In this document: positions 16,392 to 25,538 of the stretch, one piece after another
Numbering within the stretch: the stretch's first letter is position 1
Layout of the letters: each line of letters begins with the position of its first letter
NCBI GenBank assembly: GCA_963808165.1
Contig: CAWEET010000005.1
Location: forward strand, 62,001 to 126,000
Direction: 5' to 3'
Length of the DNA stretch: 64,000 nucleotides
DNA from: Thiosocius sp963808165
GTDB taxonomy: Bacteria > Pseudomonadota > Gammaproteobacteria > Chromatiales > Chromatiaceae
The notes under the pieces: generated by a model
What the model was told of the DNA's origin: nothing
Databases searched by the model: none
Seen by the model: only the letters and a program-made list of their open reading frames with translations
Made by a program: the position numbers and the translations under genes

Positions 16392-17282
16392 ATGAGCCGA
16401 ATCGTCTATGTGAATGGCAGCTACCTGCCGGAAGAACAGGCCAGGATATCGGTGTTCGACCGCGGCTTTCTGTTCGCCGATGGCGTCTACGAGGTGTCGT
16501 CGGTATTGCGTGGCAAGCTGATCGACAACCGGGGACACCTGGCGCGACTGCACCGGTCCCTCGGCGAGCTGGACATGGCGGCCCCCGCCGGCGATGCGGA
16601 CATCAAGGCGATACAGCAGGCGCTGATCGAGAAGAACGCGCTCGACGAAGGCCTGGTCTACCTGCAGGTGACGCGCGGTGCCGCCGACCGCGATTTCGCC
16701 TACCCCGAGGGCGTCGAGAGTTCGCTGGTGATGTTCACGCAGCAGAAAGACTTGATCGACAGCCCCCAGGCCGCGAGCGGCATATCGGTCATCGCGGTCG
16801 ACGATATGCGCTGGCGCCGCCGGGACATCAAGACCGTCGGTCTGCTGGCCCCGTGCATGGCCAAGATGCAGGCGAGGGCCGCCGGGGCCGACGATGCCTG
16901 GCTGGTCGAAGACGGCTACGTGACCGAGGGCAGTTCCAGCAATGCGTTCATCGTCGACCCGGACGGGGCCTTGATAACCCGTCAGCTGGGCAACGAAATC
17001 CTTGCCGGCATCACCCGCAAGGCGGTATTGCAACTGGCCCGGGAACAGCAGTTGCGGATCGAGGAACGACCGTTCAGTGTCGAAGAGGCCCGTCGTGCCG
17101 GCGAGGCCTTCATCACCTCGGCGACGACCTTCGTGATGCCGGTGATATCGGTCGATGGCCACCCGATCGGCGACGGCCGGCCGGGCCGGCTGACCCGGCG
17201 TCTGCGCGAGCTGTATATCCAGACCGCCCTTGAATCGGTCGGCGACACCACCATTTTGGGCATCTCTAACAATTCTGGATGA
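16392..17282 (+). CDS. dat: D-amino-acid transaminase
   Basis: A 296-aa fold-type IV PLP enzyme. The ATG at 16392 has AGGAG seven bases upstream; the ATG at 16386 is too close to it. It begins with VYVNGSYLPEEQA and FDRGFLFADGVYEV, typical of D-alanine transaminases. The PLP lysine is likely the K in LAPCMAKMQAR (about 157). EGSSSNAFIV and EAFITSATTFVMPV are the usual cofactor-phosphate and substrate loops. It should interconvert D-alanine plus 2-oxoglutarate with pyruvate plus D-glutamate, supplying DgcN. The last seven residues and the stop codon are encoded by the inserted repeat that starts at 17258, so the original C-terminus has been replaced. Confidence 0.87.
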   Translation: MSRIVYVNGSYLPEEQARISVFDRGFLFADGVYEVSSVLRGKLIDNRGHLARLHRSLGELDMAAPAGDADIKAIQQALIEKNALDEGLVYLQVTRGAADRDFAYPEGVESSLVMFTQQKDLIDSPQAASGISVIAVDDMRWRRRDIKTVGLLAPCMAKMQARAAGADDAWLVEDGYVTEGSSSNAFIVDPDGALITRQLGNEILAGITRKAVLQLAREQQLRIEERPFSVEEARRAGEAFITSATTFVMPVISVDGHPIGDGRPGRLTRRLRELYIQTALESVGDTTILGISNNSG

Positions 17283-17416
17283 GTGAATTGAGCGACAGAA
17301 TTCGTCAGCTCAAGGCGAAGATCGCACGTAATAGCGAGCTATTGCGAAGATCTTCAACATAGAGATGGCGAGTTATGTCGTTCAAGGTGCCTGTCCATGA
17401 ATTGTTAGAGGTGCCC
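17258..17416. repeat. ~159-bp MITE, copy A
   Basis: A 159-bp element with ~17-bp terminal inverted repeats: GGGCATCTCTAACAATT on the left, and on the right the reverse complement of GGGCACCTCTAACAATT. The interior (AAGGCGAAGA..CTATTGCGAAG..TTATGTCGTTCAAG) is shared with copies at 34306-34463 (inverted) and 47157-47314. Flanks are TTT and TTA. It fills the gap between two convergent genes and supplies the stop codon of dat; the flanking TTA is the stop codon of the ABC ATPase on the other strand. It encodes no transposase. Confidence 0.85.
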
Positions 17417-18520
17417 TTAACTGTCCGCGATCATCGAACGGGGGCAGGCGCGGCCATCGGGGGCGAACAGGTGGCAATGCCCGGGCGGCAGCATGATACC
17501 CACCTGCTGCCCTTGCGCCGGCTCGGTGCCAGGCGCCAGCTTGGCGGTGAGCAGCCCGTCGCCATCGCCGGCGCGCAGGAACACCAGGCTGTGATCGCCC
17601 AGCTGTTCGCGCAGCACGACTGTGCCGCGCAGTGCGGCGTCTTCCGGGCCAACCAGTTCAACGTGCTCCGGTCGTATGCCGCAGGTCACCGCCACGCCCA
17701 CCGGCAGGGCCGAGGCGTCGACCGCTGCCTGCTGGGCCTCGCCACCCGCCAGTGCCAGTTCGGCAGGCAGCGTGGCCCGTTGCAGAAGGGCGGGCAGAAA
17801 GTTCATCTGCGGCGAACCGATGAAACCGGCGACGAAGCGGTTGGCCGGATGGTGGTAGAGCTGCAACGGCGGCCCGACCTGTTCCACCCGACCCTCGCGC
17901 AGCACCACGATCTTGTCGGCCAGCGTCATGGCCTCGATCTGGTCGTGGGTCACGTAGATCATGGTGGCCTGCAGTCCCGCATGCAGCCTGGCGATCTCCA
18001 CGCGGGTCTGCTGCCGCAGGCCGGCATCGAGGTTGGACAGCGGTTCGTCGAACAGAAACACGCGCGGTTGGCGCACCATCGCCCTGCCGATGGCCACGCG
18101 TTGCCGCTGCCCGCCCGACAGCTGTTTCGGCAGACGCTCGAGCAGGGTTTCGATCTGTAACAGCCGGGCCGTCTCCTCGACCCGCTCGCGGACGGCCTGG
18201 CGCGACACCCTGGCTTGCTGCAGCCCGAACGCCATGTTCTGGAAAACCGTCATGTGCGGATACAGGGCGTAGGACTGAAATACCATCGCGATGCCGCGCT
18301 GCGCCGGCGGTCGGTCGTTGACCGGCTGCCCGGCGATCCGGATCTCGCCGCTGCTCACGTCCTCCAGTCCGGCGATCAGGCGCAGCAGCGTCGACTTGCC
18401 GCAACCGGACGGGCCAACGAAACAGCAGAATTCGCCCGCGGCGATGTCCAGGTCGACCCCGCGGACGGCCTCGACGTTGCCGAAGGCCTTGCTGACCCGA
18501 TGCAGACTGACCGCTGCCAC
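17417..18520 (-). CDS. Sugar ABC importer ATPase (MalK/UgpC type)
   Basis: A 367-aa ATP-binding subunit of a carbohydrate importer. It has Walker A GPSGCGKST (about 37-45), Q-loop FQSYALYPH, signature LSGGQRQR (about 136), Walker B FLFDEPLSNLD (about 156) and H-loop YVTHDQIEAMT, all intact. The C-terminal ~120 residues form the OB-fold regulatory domain, with GIRPEHVEL. It starts with GTG four bases after the upstream permease stop, so it closes the operon of solute-binding protein, two permeases and ATPase. The stop codon TAA coincides with the flank of repeat copy A, so the C-terminus may be altered. The substrate is unknown; maltose, trehalose or a compatible-solute sugar would fit the family. 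Confidence 0.9.
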   Translation of the reverse strand: MAAVSLHRVSKAFGNVEAVRGVDLDIAAGEFCCFVGPSGCGKSTLLRLIAGLEDVSSGEIRIAGQPVNDRPPAQRGIAMVFQSYALYPHMTVFQNMAFGLQQARVSRQAVRERVEETARLLQIETLLERLPKQLSGGQRQRVAIGRAMVRQPRVFLFDEPLSNLDAGLRQQTRVEIARLHAGLQATMIYVTHDQIEAMTLADKIVVLREGRVEQVGPPLQLYHHPANRFVAGFIGSPQMNFLPALLQRATLPAELALAGGEAQQAAVDASALPVGVAVTCGIRPEHVELVGPEDAALRGTVVLREQLGDHSLVFLRAGDGDGLLTAKLAPGTEPAQGQQVGIMLPPGHCHLFAPDGRACPRSMIADS

Positions 18521-18523
18521 CGG

Positions 18524-19358
18524 TCAGCCCTTCAGTGCGCCGGCGGTCAGGCCGGCGACGATCCGACGCTGAAAGACCAGCACCAGCATCACCACAGGCA
18601 CCGTGACCACCACCGAGGCGGCCATGATGTTGCCCCAGGGCAGTTCGTAGCGGCTGCCGCCGCTGATCAGCGCGATCGCGACCGGCACGGTGCGCTGTTC
18701 GTCGGTCAGGGTGAAGGTCAGGGCGAACAGGAATTCGTTCCAGGCCTGGATGAAGGCCAGCAGGCCGGTGGTGACCATGGCCGGCCACAGCAAGGGAAGG
18801 AAGATGCGGGTGACGATGGTCCAGGGCGAGGCCCCGTCGACGATCGCTGCCTCTTCCAGCTCCTTCGGCAGTTCACGCATGAAGGTCGTGAGTACCCAGA
18901 CCGTGAACGGTAACGTGAAGATCAGGTACGCAAACATCAGTCCCACGAGATTGTTGTAGAGGCCGAGGGCGCGGATCAGCTCGAACATCCCGGACAGGAC
19001 CGCGACCTGCGGAAACATCGACACCGCGAGGATGGTCCCCAGCAGCAGGCCGCGGCCACGGAACGCCACGCGACTCAGGGCATAGGCCGCCAGCGTGCCC
19101 AACAGCAGCGATGCCAGCACCACCATCAGCGCGACCGCGACCGAGTTGAGTGATGTTGCGGCCGAAAGGCTGCTGTTCAAACAACGCCACATAGTTCTGC
19201 CAGTCCCAGCTAAACGGAAAATAGTCCACCCGGAACAGGGCGCTGCCGGTCTTCAGCGACGTGATCACCGCGTAGTAGAAAGGGAAGACCGCGTACAGCA
19301 CGATCGCCAGCACGGCCAGGTGGAAACCGAACGCGGACCAGGCCGGTGCGCGGCTCAT
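18524..19358 (-). pseudogene. Sugar ABC permease 2 (MalG type), frameshifted
   Basis: This encodes the second inner-membrane permease. The protein begins MSRAPAWSAFGFHLAVL, continues through FPFSWDWQNYVALFEQQPFGRNI, and then resumes in another frame with LNSVAVALMVVLASLLLGTLAAY. The break is near 19151, where one extra base (ATC-A-CTCAAC on the coding strand) explains the shift. Downstream, the conserved EAA loop (ELEEAAIVDGASPWTIVTRIFLPLL) is intact up to the stop at 18524. The ATG is in frame with the preceding permease and no stop codon separates them, so the two appear fused. Either a real mutation or a sequencing error; the otherwise perfect conservation points to a recent event or an error. 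Confidence 0.8.
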
Positions 19359-20288
19359 CGGCGTCGTCCCCGGACGCACCCGCCCCAGCATGATGTACAT
19401 CATGGTGAGCAGGGCGATCAGAAAGAACATCACGGTGGTGGCCGCCGACCCGTAGCCCACCTGTTGGAAGTCGACCAGCTGCTGGCGGGCGAAGGTGCTC
19501 ATCATCGCGGTCTCTGCGGCATTTGGCGTCAGCACGTACACCAGATCGAACATGCGCAAGGCGTCGAGCAGACGAAAGATGACCGCTACCATTAGCGCGG
19601 GCCGGATCAGCGGCAGCGTCACCCGGGCAAACACGCGCAGCGGGTGGATGCCGTCGACCCGTGCGGCCTCGTAGCAGTCCCTGGGCAGCAGTTGCAGGGC
19701 CGCCAGGATCAGCAACGCCATGAACGGCGTGGTCTTCCAAACGTCCACCAGGATCACTGCGGTCATCACCCGGTCCGGGTCGGCCGTCCATGCGATCGCG
19801 CGGTCGATCAAGCCCAGCTGCATGAGCAGATCATTGATGATGCCGTACTGGTCGTGCAGCATCCAGCCCCACATCTTGGCGGAAACGATCGTCGGGATCG
19901 CCCACGGGACAAGCACCGCGGCGCGTACCAGTCCGCGTGCCCGAAAGGTCGAATTCAACACCAGGGCGATGCCCAAACCGAGCAGTGTCTCAATGCTCAC
20001 CGACACCACGGCGAAGTAGGTCGTGTTCCACACCGCTGCCCACCACTGTGGGTCGGCCAGGATGCCGTACCAGGCATCGTCGGCGCGCAGCAGGTAGTTC
20101 TCCAGGCCGATGAAACGCGCATCGTCCAGCCGCGACAGGTCGGCGTCGGTGAGTGAAAACCAGATGCTGCGCAGCAGCGGCCATACGGCGACCGACAGCA
20201 TGACCGCCAGCAGCGGCGCCAGGAATAGCCATGCGGTGCGTGCACGGTTGCGCGACAGTTGCGATGGCGGCTGAGGCCGATCTGCCAA
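19359..20288 (-). CDS. Sugar ABC permease 1 (MalF type), open into permease 2
   Basis: A 310-residue permease segment with about six membrane helices, an N-terminal RTAWLFLAPLLAVMLSVAVWPLL helix, and the EAA loop CYEAARVDGIHPLRVFARVTLPLIRP near 210-235 that docks on the ATPase. There is no stop codon at the end: the frame continues directly into the ATG of permease 2 (19358). The TGA that overlaps that ATG (CGATGAG) is out of frame, which is where a separate permease would be expected to stop. This may be a genuine MalF-MalG fusion or a consequence of a small indel near the C-terminus. It lies 15 bases downstream of the solute-binding protein gene. Confidence 0.85.
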
Positions 20289-20303
20289 GACCTGGCGTCG
20301 TGC

Positions 20304-21605
20304 TCACCAGCGCTTGCCACCACGGCTGAGTCGGTCGAGGCGTCGCTGCAGCGCCGTGAGACTTTCCGCCGCCGTGTGCCTGCCGCTCAGCACTTGATGC
20401 ACCGCGCTCCAGAACGCGTGACTCACCTGGTTGTACTTGCCGCCGGTGACGGCCGATGGCCGCGCAACCGCCGTGCGCATGATGCCTTCCAGGTCCGCGA
20501 AGAAGGGCGCAGTGGCCAGAATCTCGGGGTCCTGGTAGAGCGCCGGGATGGTCGGATTCAACGAGCCTCGGATGGCCCGCCGCCTCTGTTCCTCCGCCGA
20601 GGTCAGGTAGCGCACCAGCTCCGCCGCGATCGCCGGGTGGCGCGAGTACTCCGACACCGCCAGCTGCCAGCCACCCAGCGTCGAGACGCTGCGGCCGCTG
20701 CTGCCGCCCGGCAGGGGCGCGACGCCGACCTTTCCGCGGACCGGGCTATCCGTACCCTGTGCCAGGGACCAGGCATAGGGCCAGTTGCGCATGAACACGG
20801 CGTCCCCCGACTGGAACACGCCACGGGCCTCCTCTTCGGCATAGTTGAGCACCCCCGGCGGGCTGATGTTGTCTATCCATTCTGCAGCGCGCGCCAGTGC
20901 CTGCACGGCCGCAGAATTGTCCACCGCGGCCCGGCCGTCGTCGGCGACGATCGTGCCGCCACCCTCGCTGGCCACCCATTCGAGGGCGTTGCAGGTCAGC
21001 CCCTCATAGGCCCGGCCTTGCCATACATAGCCCCACAGCCTGGCCTGTCCGGCAGCCCGCTCCGCGGCCTGCACGCGCGTCGCCACCGCCGCCAGTTCGT
21101 CCCAACTGGCAGGCGGCGCCTCTGCATACTTCTGCAGCAGGTCCTGGCGGTAATACAGTACCGCGACGCTCGCGAACCAGGGCAACGCCACCAGGCGGCC
21201 GTCAACCGTATTGTTCGCGATCATCGCCGGGTAGTGATCGGCGGCGTCTCCGGCGATATGGGGTTTGAGGTCATGCAGGTGACCCGCCAGCAGACCTGGC
21301 CATATCACGTCGATCTGGAACACGTCGATATCGCTGGCCCGCGCGGCCAGCAGCTGCTGGTAAAGGGCCAGGCGCTCGGAAGACGAATTTGGCGTCGAGA
21401 CCACCCGCACCTCGTGGCCGGACTGCTCTGCCCAGGCCTCTGCCCCCTCCTGGCAGAGCGTCAGTTCGATCCCGACCGCACCGCAGGAGATCGTGACGGT
21501 TGCCGCGCCGACCGATCCGCTCGCCAGCATGCCGGCAAACGATACCAACCCGATCAGCGCCTTGTAGATGTTGAGCATACTTTGTGCCGACGCCGCGCGT
21601 CGCAC
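20304..21605 (-). CDS. Sugar ABC importer solute-binding protein
   Basis: A 433-aa periplasmic binding protein of the carbohydrate cluster 1 type. A hydrophobic signal segment (LIGLVSFAGMLASGSVGAA) precedes the mature start ATVTISCGAVG. SSSERLALYQQLLAARASDIDVFQIDVIWPG is typical of trehalose/maltose-type binding proteins, as is FQSGDAVFMRNWPYAW (about 270). The ATG at 21578 (MLNIYKAL) is an alternative start with a better signal peptide; neither start has a clear ribosome-binding site. It is the first gene of the leftward importer operon. The sugar cannot be determined from the sequence. Confidence 0.88.
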   Translation of the reverse strand: MRRAASAQSMLNIYKALIGLVSFAGMLASGSVGAATVTISCGAVGIELTLCQEGAEAWAEQSGHEVRVVSTPNSSSERLALYQQLLAARASDIDVFQIDVIWPGLLAGHLHDLKPHIAGDAADHYPAMIANNTVDGRLVALPWFASVAVLYYRQDLLQKYAEAPPASWDELAAVATRVQAAERAAGQARLWGYVWQGRAYEGLTCNALEWVASEGGGTIVADDGRAAVDNSAAVQALARAAEWIDNISPPGVLNYAEEEARGVFQSGDAVFMRNWPYAWSLAQGTDSPVRGKVGVAPLPGGSSGRSVSTLGGWQLAVSEYSRHPAIAAELVRYLTSAEEQRRRAIRGSLNPTIPALYQDPEILATAPFFADLEGIMRTAVARPSAVTGGKYNQVSHAFWSAVHQVLSGRHTAAESLTALQRRLDRLSRGGKRW

Positions 21606-21866
21606 AGACGCCCGCGGTGGATGGCTCCGGTTATTCAGTTGTATCGGCCGAAAGCCTAACCATTCTCGAAGGATTATTCGAGCGAGAGAATGCGCGGGGC
21701 GCCAGCGTTGCGTCGTAGCCGAATGCCGGGACGCTTGGGAAGGGCCACGGAAATCAGCTGTCGGCTATCCGTCTTTTTTTCGTGCTGGCCTTCGGCATGC
21801 TCGGTTTCATTGCGAAATCCATCATCCAATGGATCATGGACATCTGAACGGCCGGCGGCAGCGTCC

Positions 21867-21898
21867 GGCATTGAAGTCGTGGTCTGTGCCCTTTTTTC
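21867..21898. repeat. 32-bp direct repeat, copy 1
   Basis: The sequence GGCATTGAAGTCGTGGTCTG followed by TGCCCTTTTTTC recurs at 22011-22042 with two mismatches, in the same orientation and 144 bp apart. Similar GTGGTCTGTCCCC-T-tract units are common in proteobacterial intergenic DNA; the link to a mobile family is inference. Confidence 0.7.
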
Positions 21899-22010
21899 CT
21901 TGGCGGATTCCGGTCGTTTCTGGAGAAAACGTCGGTGGCATGGACGCCGCCGTCGAGCCTACAGGGACGTATTCACGGCGTTTTGCGCAAGAAATGATCG
22001 GAATCCCCGC

Positions 22011-22042
22011 GGCATTGAAATCGTGGTCTGTCCCCTTTTTTC
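22011..22042. repeat. 32-bp direct repeat, copy 2
   Basis: Second copy of the 21867 unit (GGCATTGAAATCGTGGTCTG then TCCCCTTTTTTC). A partial third unit, CATGTCCCCTTTTT, follows immediately and runs up to the end of the glycerol kinase gene. Confidence 0.7.
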
Positions 22043-22054
22043 ATGTCCCCTTTT

Positions 22055-23539
22055 TCAGGTGAGTGTGCGGCGGACCGCATCGCGCCAGCCGCTGACGAGT
22101 TGGTCGCGCAGGTCGGCTTGCATGCCGGGTTCGAAACGCTTGTTCAGTTTCCAGGCGGCGGCGAATCCTTTTTCGTCCGGCCATATCCCGGCCTGCATGC
22201 CGGCCAGCCACGCGGCGCCCAGGGCCGTGGTTTCCAGTACTTCCGGACGACTTACCGAGCGGTTGAGAATGTCTGCCAGGCGCTGCATGGTCCAGTCAGA
22301 GGCAACCATGCCGCCATCCACGCGCAAGGGGGCATCGGAGGAACCGGCGTAGTCGGCCTCCATGGATTCCAGCAGGTCGTGGGTCTGGTAACAAACGGAT
22401 TCGAGCGCCGCCCTGGCCATCTCGTTGGGTCCGGTGCCGCGGGTGATCCCGAAGATGCTGCCGCGTGCATTGGCGTCCCAGTGCGGCGCACCCAGGCCGA
22501 CGAAGGCGGGCACCAGGTAGACGCGCTGATTGGGATCGGCCTCGGCGGCCATCTGGCCCGATTGCTGCGCGCTGTCGATTATCCCCAGCCCGTCGCGCAG
22601 CCATTGCACCGCGGCGCCGGCCACGAAGATCGAACCCTCCAGCGCGTAGGTAGTCTTGCCGCGCAGGCGATAGCCGATCGTGCTGACGAGCCGGTTGTGC
22701 GACACCACCAGTTCGTCGCCGGTGTTGAGCACCGCGAAGCAGCCCGTGCCGTAGGTGGACTTGATCATGCCGCGTTCGAAACAGGCCTGTCCGATCAGCG
22801 CGGCCTGCTGATCGCCGGCGATACCGCGGATCGGGATCGCCGAGCCGAACAGCTGCGCTGCCGTCTCCCCGAAATCATCGGCACAGTCTTTCACTTCGGG
22901 CAGCAGCGCGGCCGGGATATCGAGGATCCGCAGCAGTTCGTCATCCCAGACATTGTCGCGGATGTTGTACAGCAGTGTGCGTGAGGCATTGCTGGCGTCG
23001 GTGCCATGCACCTTGCCGCCGGTGAGCCGCCAGAGCAGGAAACAGTCCACGGTGCCGAAGGCCAGCTTGCCCGCCTCGGCACGGGCGCGCGCACCGGGTA
23101 CATTGTCCAGCAGCCAGGCGATCTTGGTGCCGGCGAAATACGGGTCCAGCAGCAGGCCGGTTTTCGTGCTGAAGGTGGGCTCCAGGCCTTCGGCCCTGAG
23201 CTGTTCGCACTTCGGTGCGGTGCGCCGGTCCTGCCAGACGATCGCCCGGTGAATGGGCTGGCCGCTGTCACGATCCCAGATCAGCGTGGTCTCGCGCTGA
23301 TTGGTGATGCCGATCGCACCGACGTCAGCGGCCGAAATGCCGGCCTTGTCCATCGCCTCACGGACCGTCGCCACGGTCGTGTTCCAGAGGTCCTCGGGTT
23401 CGTGTTCCACCCAACCCGAATTCGGGAAGTGTTGTTGAAACTCCTGCTGGCCGGTGCTCACGATGCGGAAGTCGGTATCGAACACGATAGCCCGTGAACT
23501 GGTGGTGCCCTGGTCGATGGCGATGACGTAGTCGTTCAT
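22055..23539 (-). CDS. glpK: Glycerol kinase
   Basis: A 494-aa FGGY-family kinase that phosphorylates glycerol to sn-glycerol 3-phosphate in the cytosol. It begins MNDYVIAIDQGTTSSRAIVFD, with the ATP phosphate loop DQGTTSSR at 9-16. GWVEHEPEDLW (about 47) and NQRETTLIWD (about 83) are typical of glycerol kinases, as is IKSTYGTGCFAVLNTG near 260 (the second nucleotide loop). The length matches the family (about 500). It is the last gene of the leftward glycerol importer operon, 22 bases after the DUF2160 gene, so imported glycerol is trapped by phosphorylation and oxidised by GlpD. Confidence 0.96.
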   Translation of the reverse strand: MNDYVIAIDQGTTSSRAIVFDTDFRIVSTGQQEFQQHFPNSGWVEHEPEDLWNTTVATVREAMDKAGISAADVGAIGITNQRETTLIWDRDSGQPIHRAIVWQDRRTAPKCEQLRAEGLEPTFSTKTGLLLDPYFAGTKIAWLLDNVPGARARAEAGKLAFGTVDCFLLWRLTGGKVHGTDASNASRTLLYNIRDNVWDDELLRILDIPAALLPEVKDCADDFGETAAQLFGSAIPIRGIAGDQQAALIGQACFERGMIKSTYGTGCFAVLNTGDELVVSHNRLVSTIGYRLRGKTTYALEGSIFVAGAAVQWLRDGLGIIDSAQQSGQMAAEADPNQRVYLVPAFVGLGAPHWDANARGSIFGITRGTGPNEMARAALESVCYQTHDLLESMEADYAGSSDAPLRVDGGMVASDWTMQRLADILNRSVSRPEVLETTALGAAWLAGMQAGIWPDEKGFAAAWKLNKRFEPGMQADLRDQLVSGWRDAVRRTLT

Positions 23540-23561
23540 GGTCGATTCACACCCTCCGGGT

Positions 23562-23843
23562 TCAGACCCACTTCCAGATTGCCGCCGCCAGCACCAGTGA
23601 GATGACCATCGCCCAGGTCAATGGCATGCCGAAAAAAAACAACCAGAGTATATGCACATAGGCGGCGGCCAGCAGCGATATGAACAGGCGGTCGCCGCGT
23701 GTCGTGCGCAATCCCAGAATACCGTCCCGGGGATTGCCGCCGGGGTGCCGGATCTCCAGCACGGTCATCAGCACCAGCAGCGAAGCGATGATTGCGAAAA
23801 ACACCGCGGTCTGCCAGGTCCAGGCCATCCATGACAGGCCCAT
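23562..23843 (-). CDS. DUF2160 small membrane protein of the glycerol importer
   Basis: A 93-aa protein with about three membrane helices (TAVFFAIIASLLVLMTVL, LFISLLAAAYVHILWLFFFG and AMVISLVLAAAIW) separated by a conserved polar loop EIRHPGGNPRDGILGLRTTRGDR. This matches the DUF2160 family, which is found almost only within glycerol ABC transporter loci. The start at 23843 lies 2 bases after the permease stop. A longer open frame upstream overlaps the permease and is not coding. It probably assists assembly or stability of the importer; no mechanism can be seen. Confidence 0.85.
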   Translation of the reverse strand: MGLSWMAWTWQTAVFFAIIASLLVLMTVLEIRHPGGNPRDGILGLRTTRGDRLFISLLAAAYVHILWLFFFGMPLTWAMVISLVLAAAIWKWV

Positions 23844-23845
23844 GC

Positions 23846-24660
<815 letters not shown>

Positions 24661-24664
<4 letters not shown>

Positions 24665-25527
24665 TTCTCCTCCCCGCGGGTCATCACCGTATAGAAGATC
24701 CAGGAAAACAGCAGGATGATCAGGAAGTAGATCAGGCTCATCGCCGCGGCCGGGCCGAGGTCGAACTGTCCCAGCGCGATCTTGACCAGGTCCAGTGACA
24801 GCAGGGTGGTGGAATTGCCCGGACCACCGCCGGTGAGGACGAACGGCTCGGTGTAGATGTTAAAGCTGTCCATGAATCGCAGCAGGACGGCGATGGTCAG
24901 CACATGCTTGAGCTTGGGCAACTGGATGTAGCGGAACACCGCCCAGGGGCTCGCGCCATCGATGCGCGCGGCCTGGTAATAGGCGTCCGGGATCGAACTC
25001 AGCCCGGCATACGAAAGCAGCACCACCAGGGAGGTCCAGTGCCAGACATCCATCGCGATCAGGGTTGCCCACGCGGAGAAGGGCTGCCGGGTGAAATTGT
25101 AATCGAAGCCCATCGCGTTGAGCGTCTTGCCCAGCAGGCCGATGTCGGGCAGTGCGAAGATATTCCACATGGCGCCGACCACGTTCCAAGGAATCAGCAG
25201 CGGCATGGCCATCAGCACCAGGCAGACCGAGGCCCAGAACCCCTTGCGCGGCATGGCCAGCGCGATGGCCACGCCCAGCGGGACCTCGATGGCGAGGATG
25301 ATGAAGGTGAATTGCAGCTGGCGCAGCAGCGAGTCGTGAAAGCGCTCGGAGGTGAGCACTTCCTCGAACCATTTCATGCCCTCGAAGAAGAACAGGTTGT
25401 CACCGAAGGTCTCCTGCACTGAATAATTGACCACGGTCATCAGCGGTATGACCGCGTTGAATGCCACCAGCACCACCACCGGGGCGACCAGGAACCATGC
25501 CTTCTGATTGGTCGTTTTTGCGCTCAT
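24661..25527 (-). CDS. Glycerol ABC importer permease 1
   Basis: A 288-aa permease with an N-terminal helix (WFLVAPVVVLVAFNAVIPLMTVV) and five further membrane segments. The EAA-loop region is YYQAARIDGASPWAVFRYIQLPKLK (about 192-216). It begins 11 bases after the ATPase gene's stop and overlaps the next permease by four bases. Together with the adjoining permease it forms the membrane channel for glycerol. Confidence 0.9.
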
Positions 25528-25538
25528 CGGTCAAAGGC

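Larger units (their letters stand above)
21606..22054. other. Intergenic region with repeats, no gene
   Basis: About 450 bp between two leftward operons. It holds two 32-bp direct repeats (21867 and 22011) and a GC-rich segment between them with GGGACGTATTCACGGCG. I see no supported coding frame. It should contain the promoter of the sugar importer on the right-hand side of that operon and possibly the terminator of the glycerol operon. Confidence 0.4.

Noticed and set aside
17417..21605. Annotation as a glycerol-3-phosphate (Ugp) importer
   Set aside because: The ATPase alone looks UgpC-like, but the binding protein and permeases do not indicate this substrate, and a separate glycerol importer exists in the next cluster.
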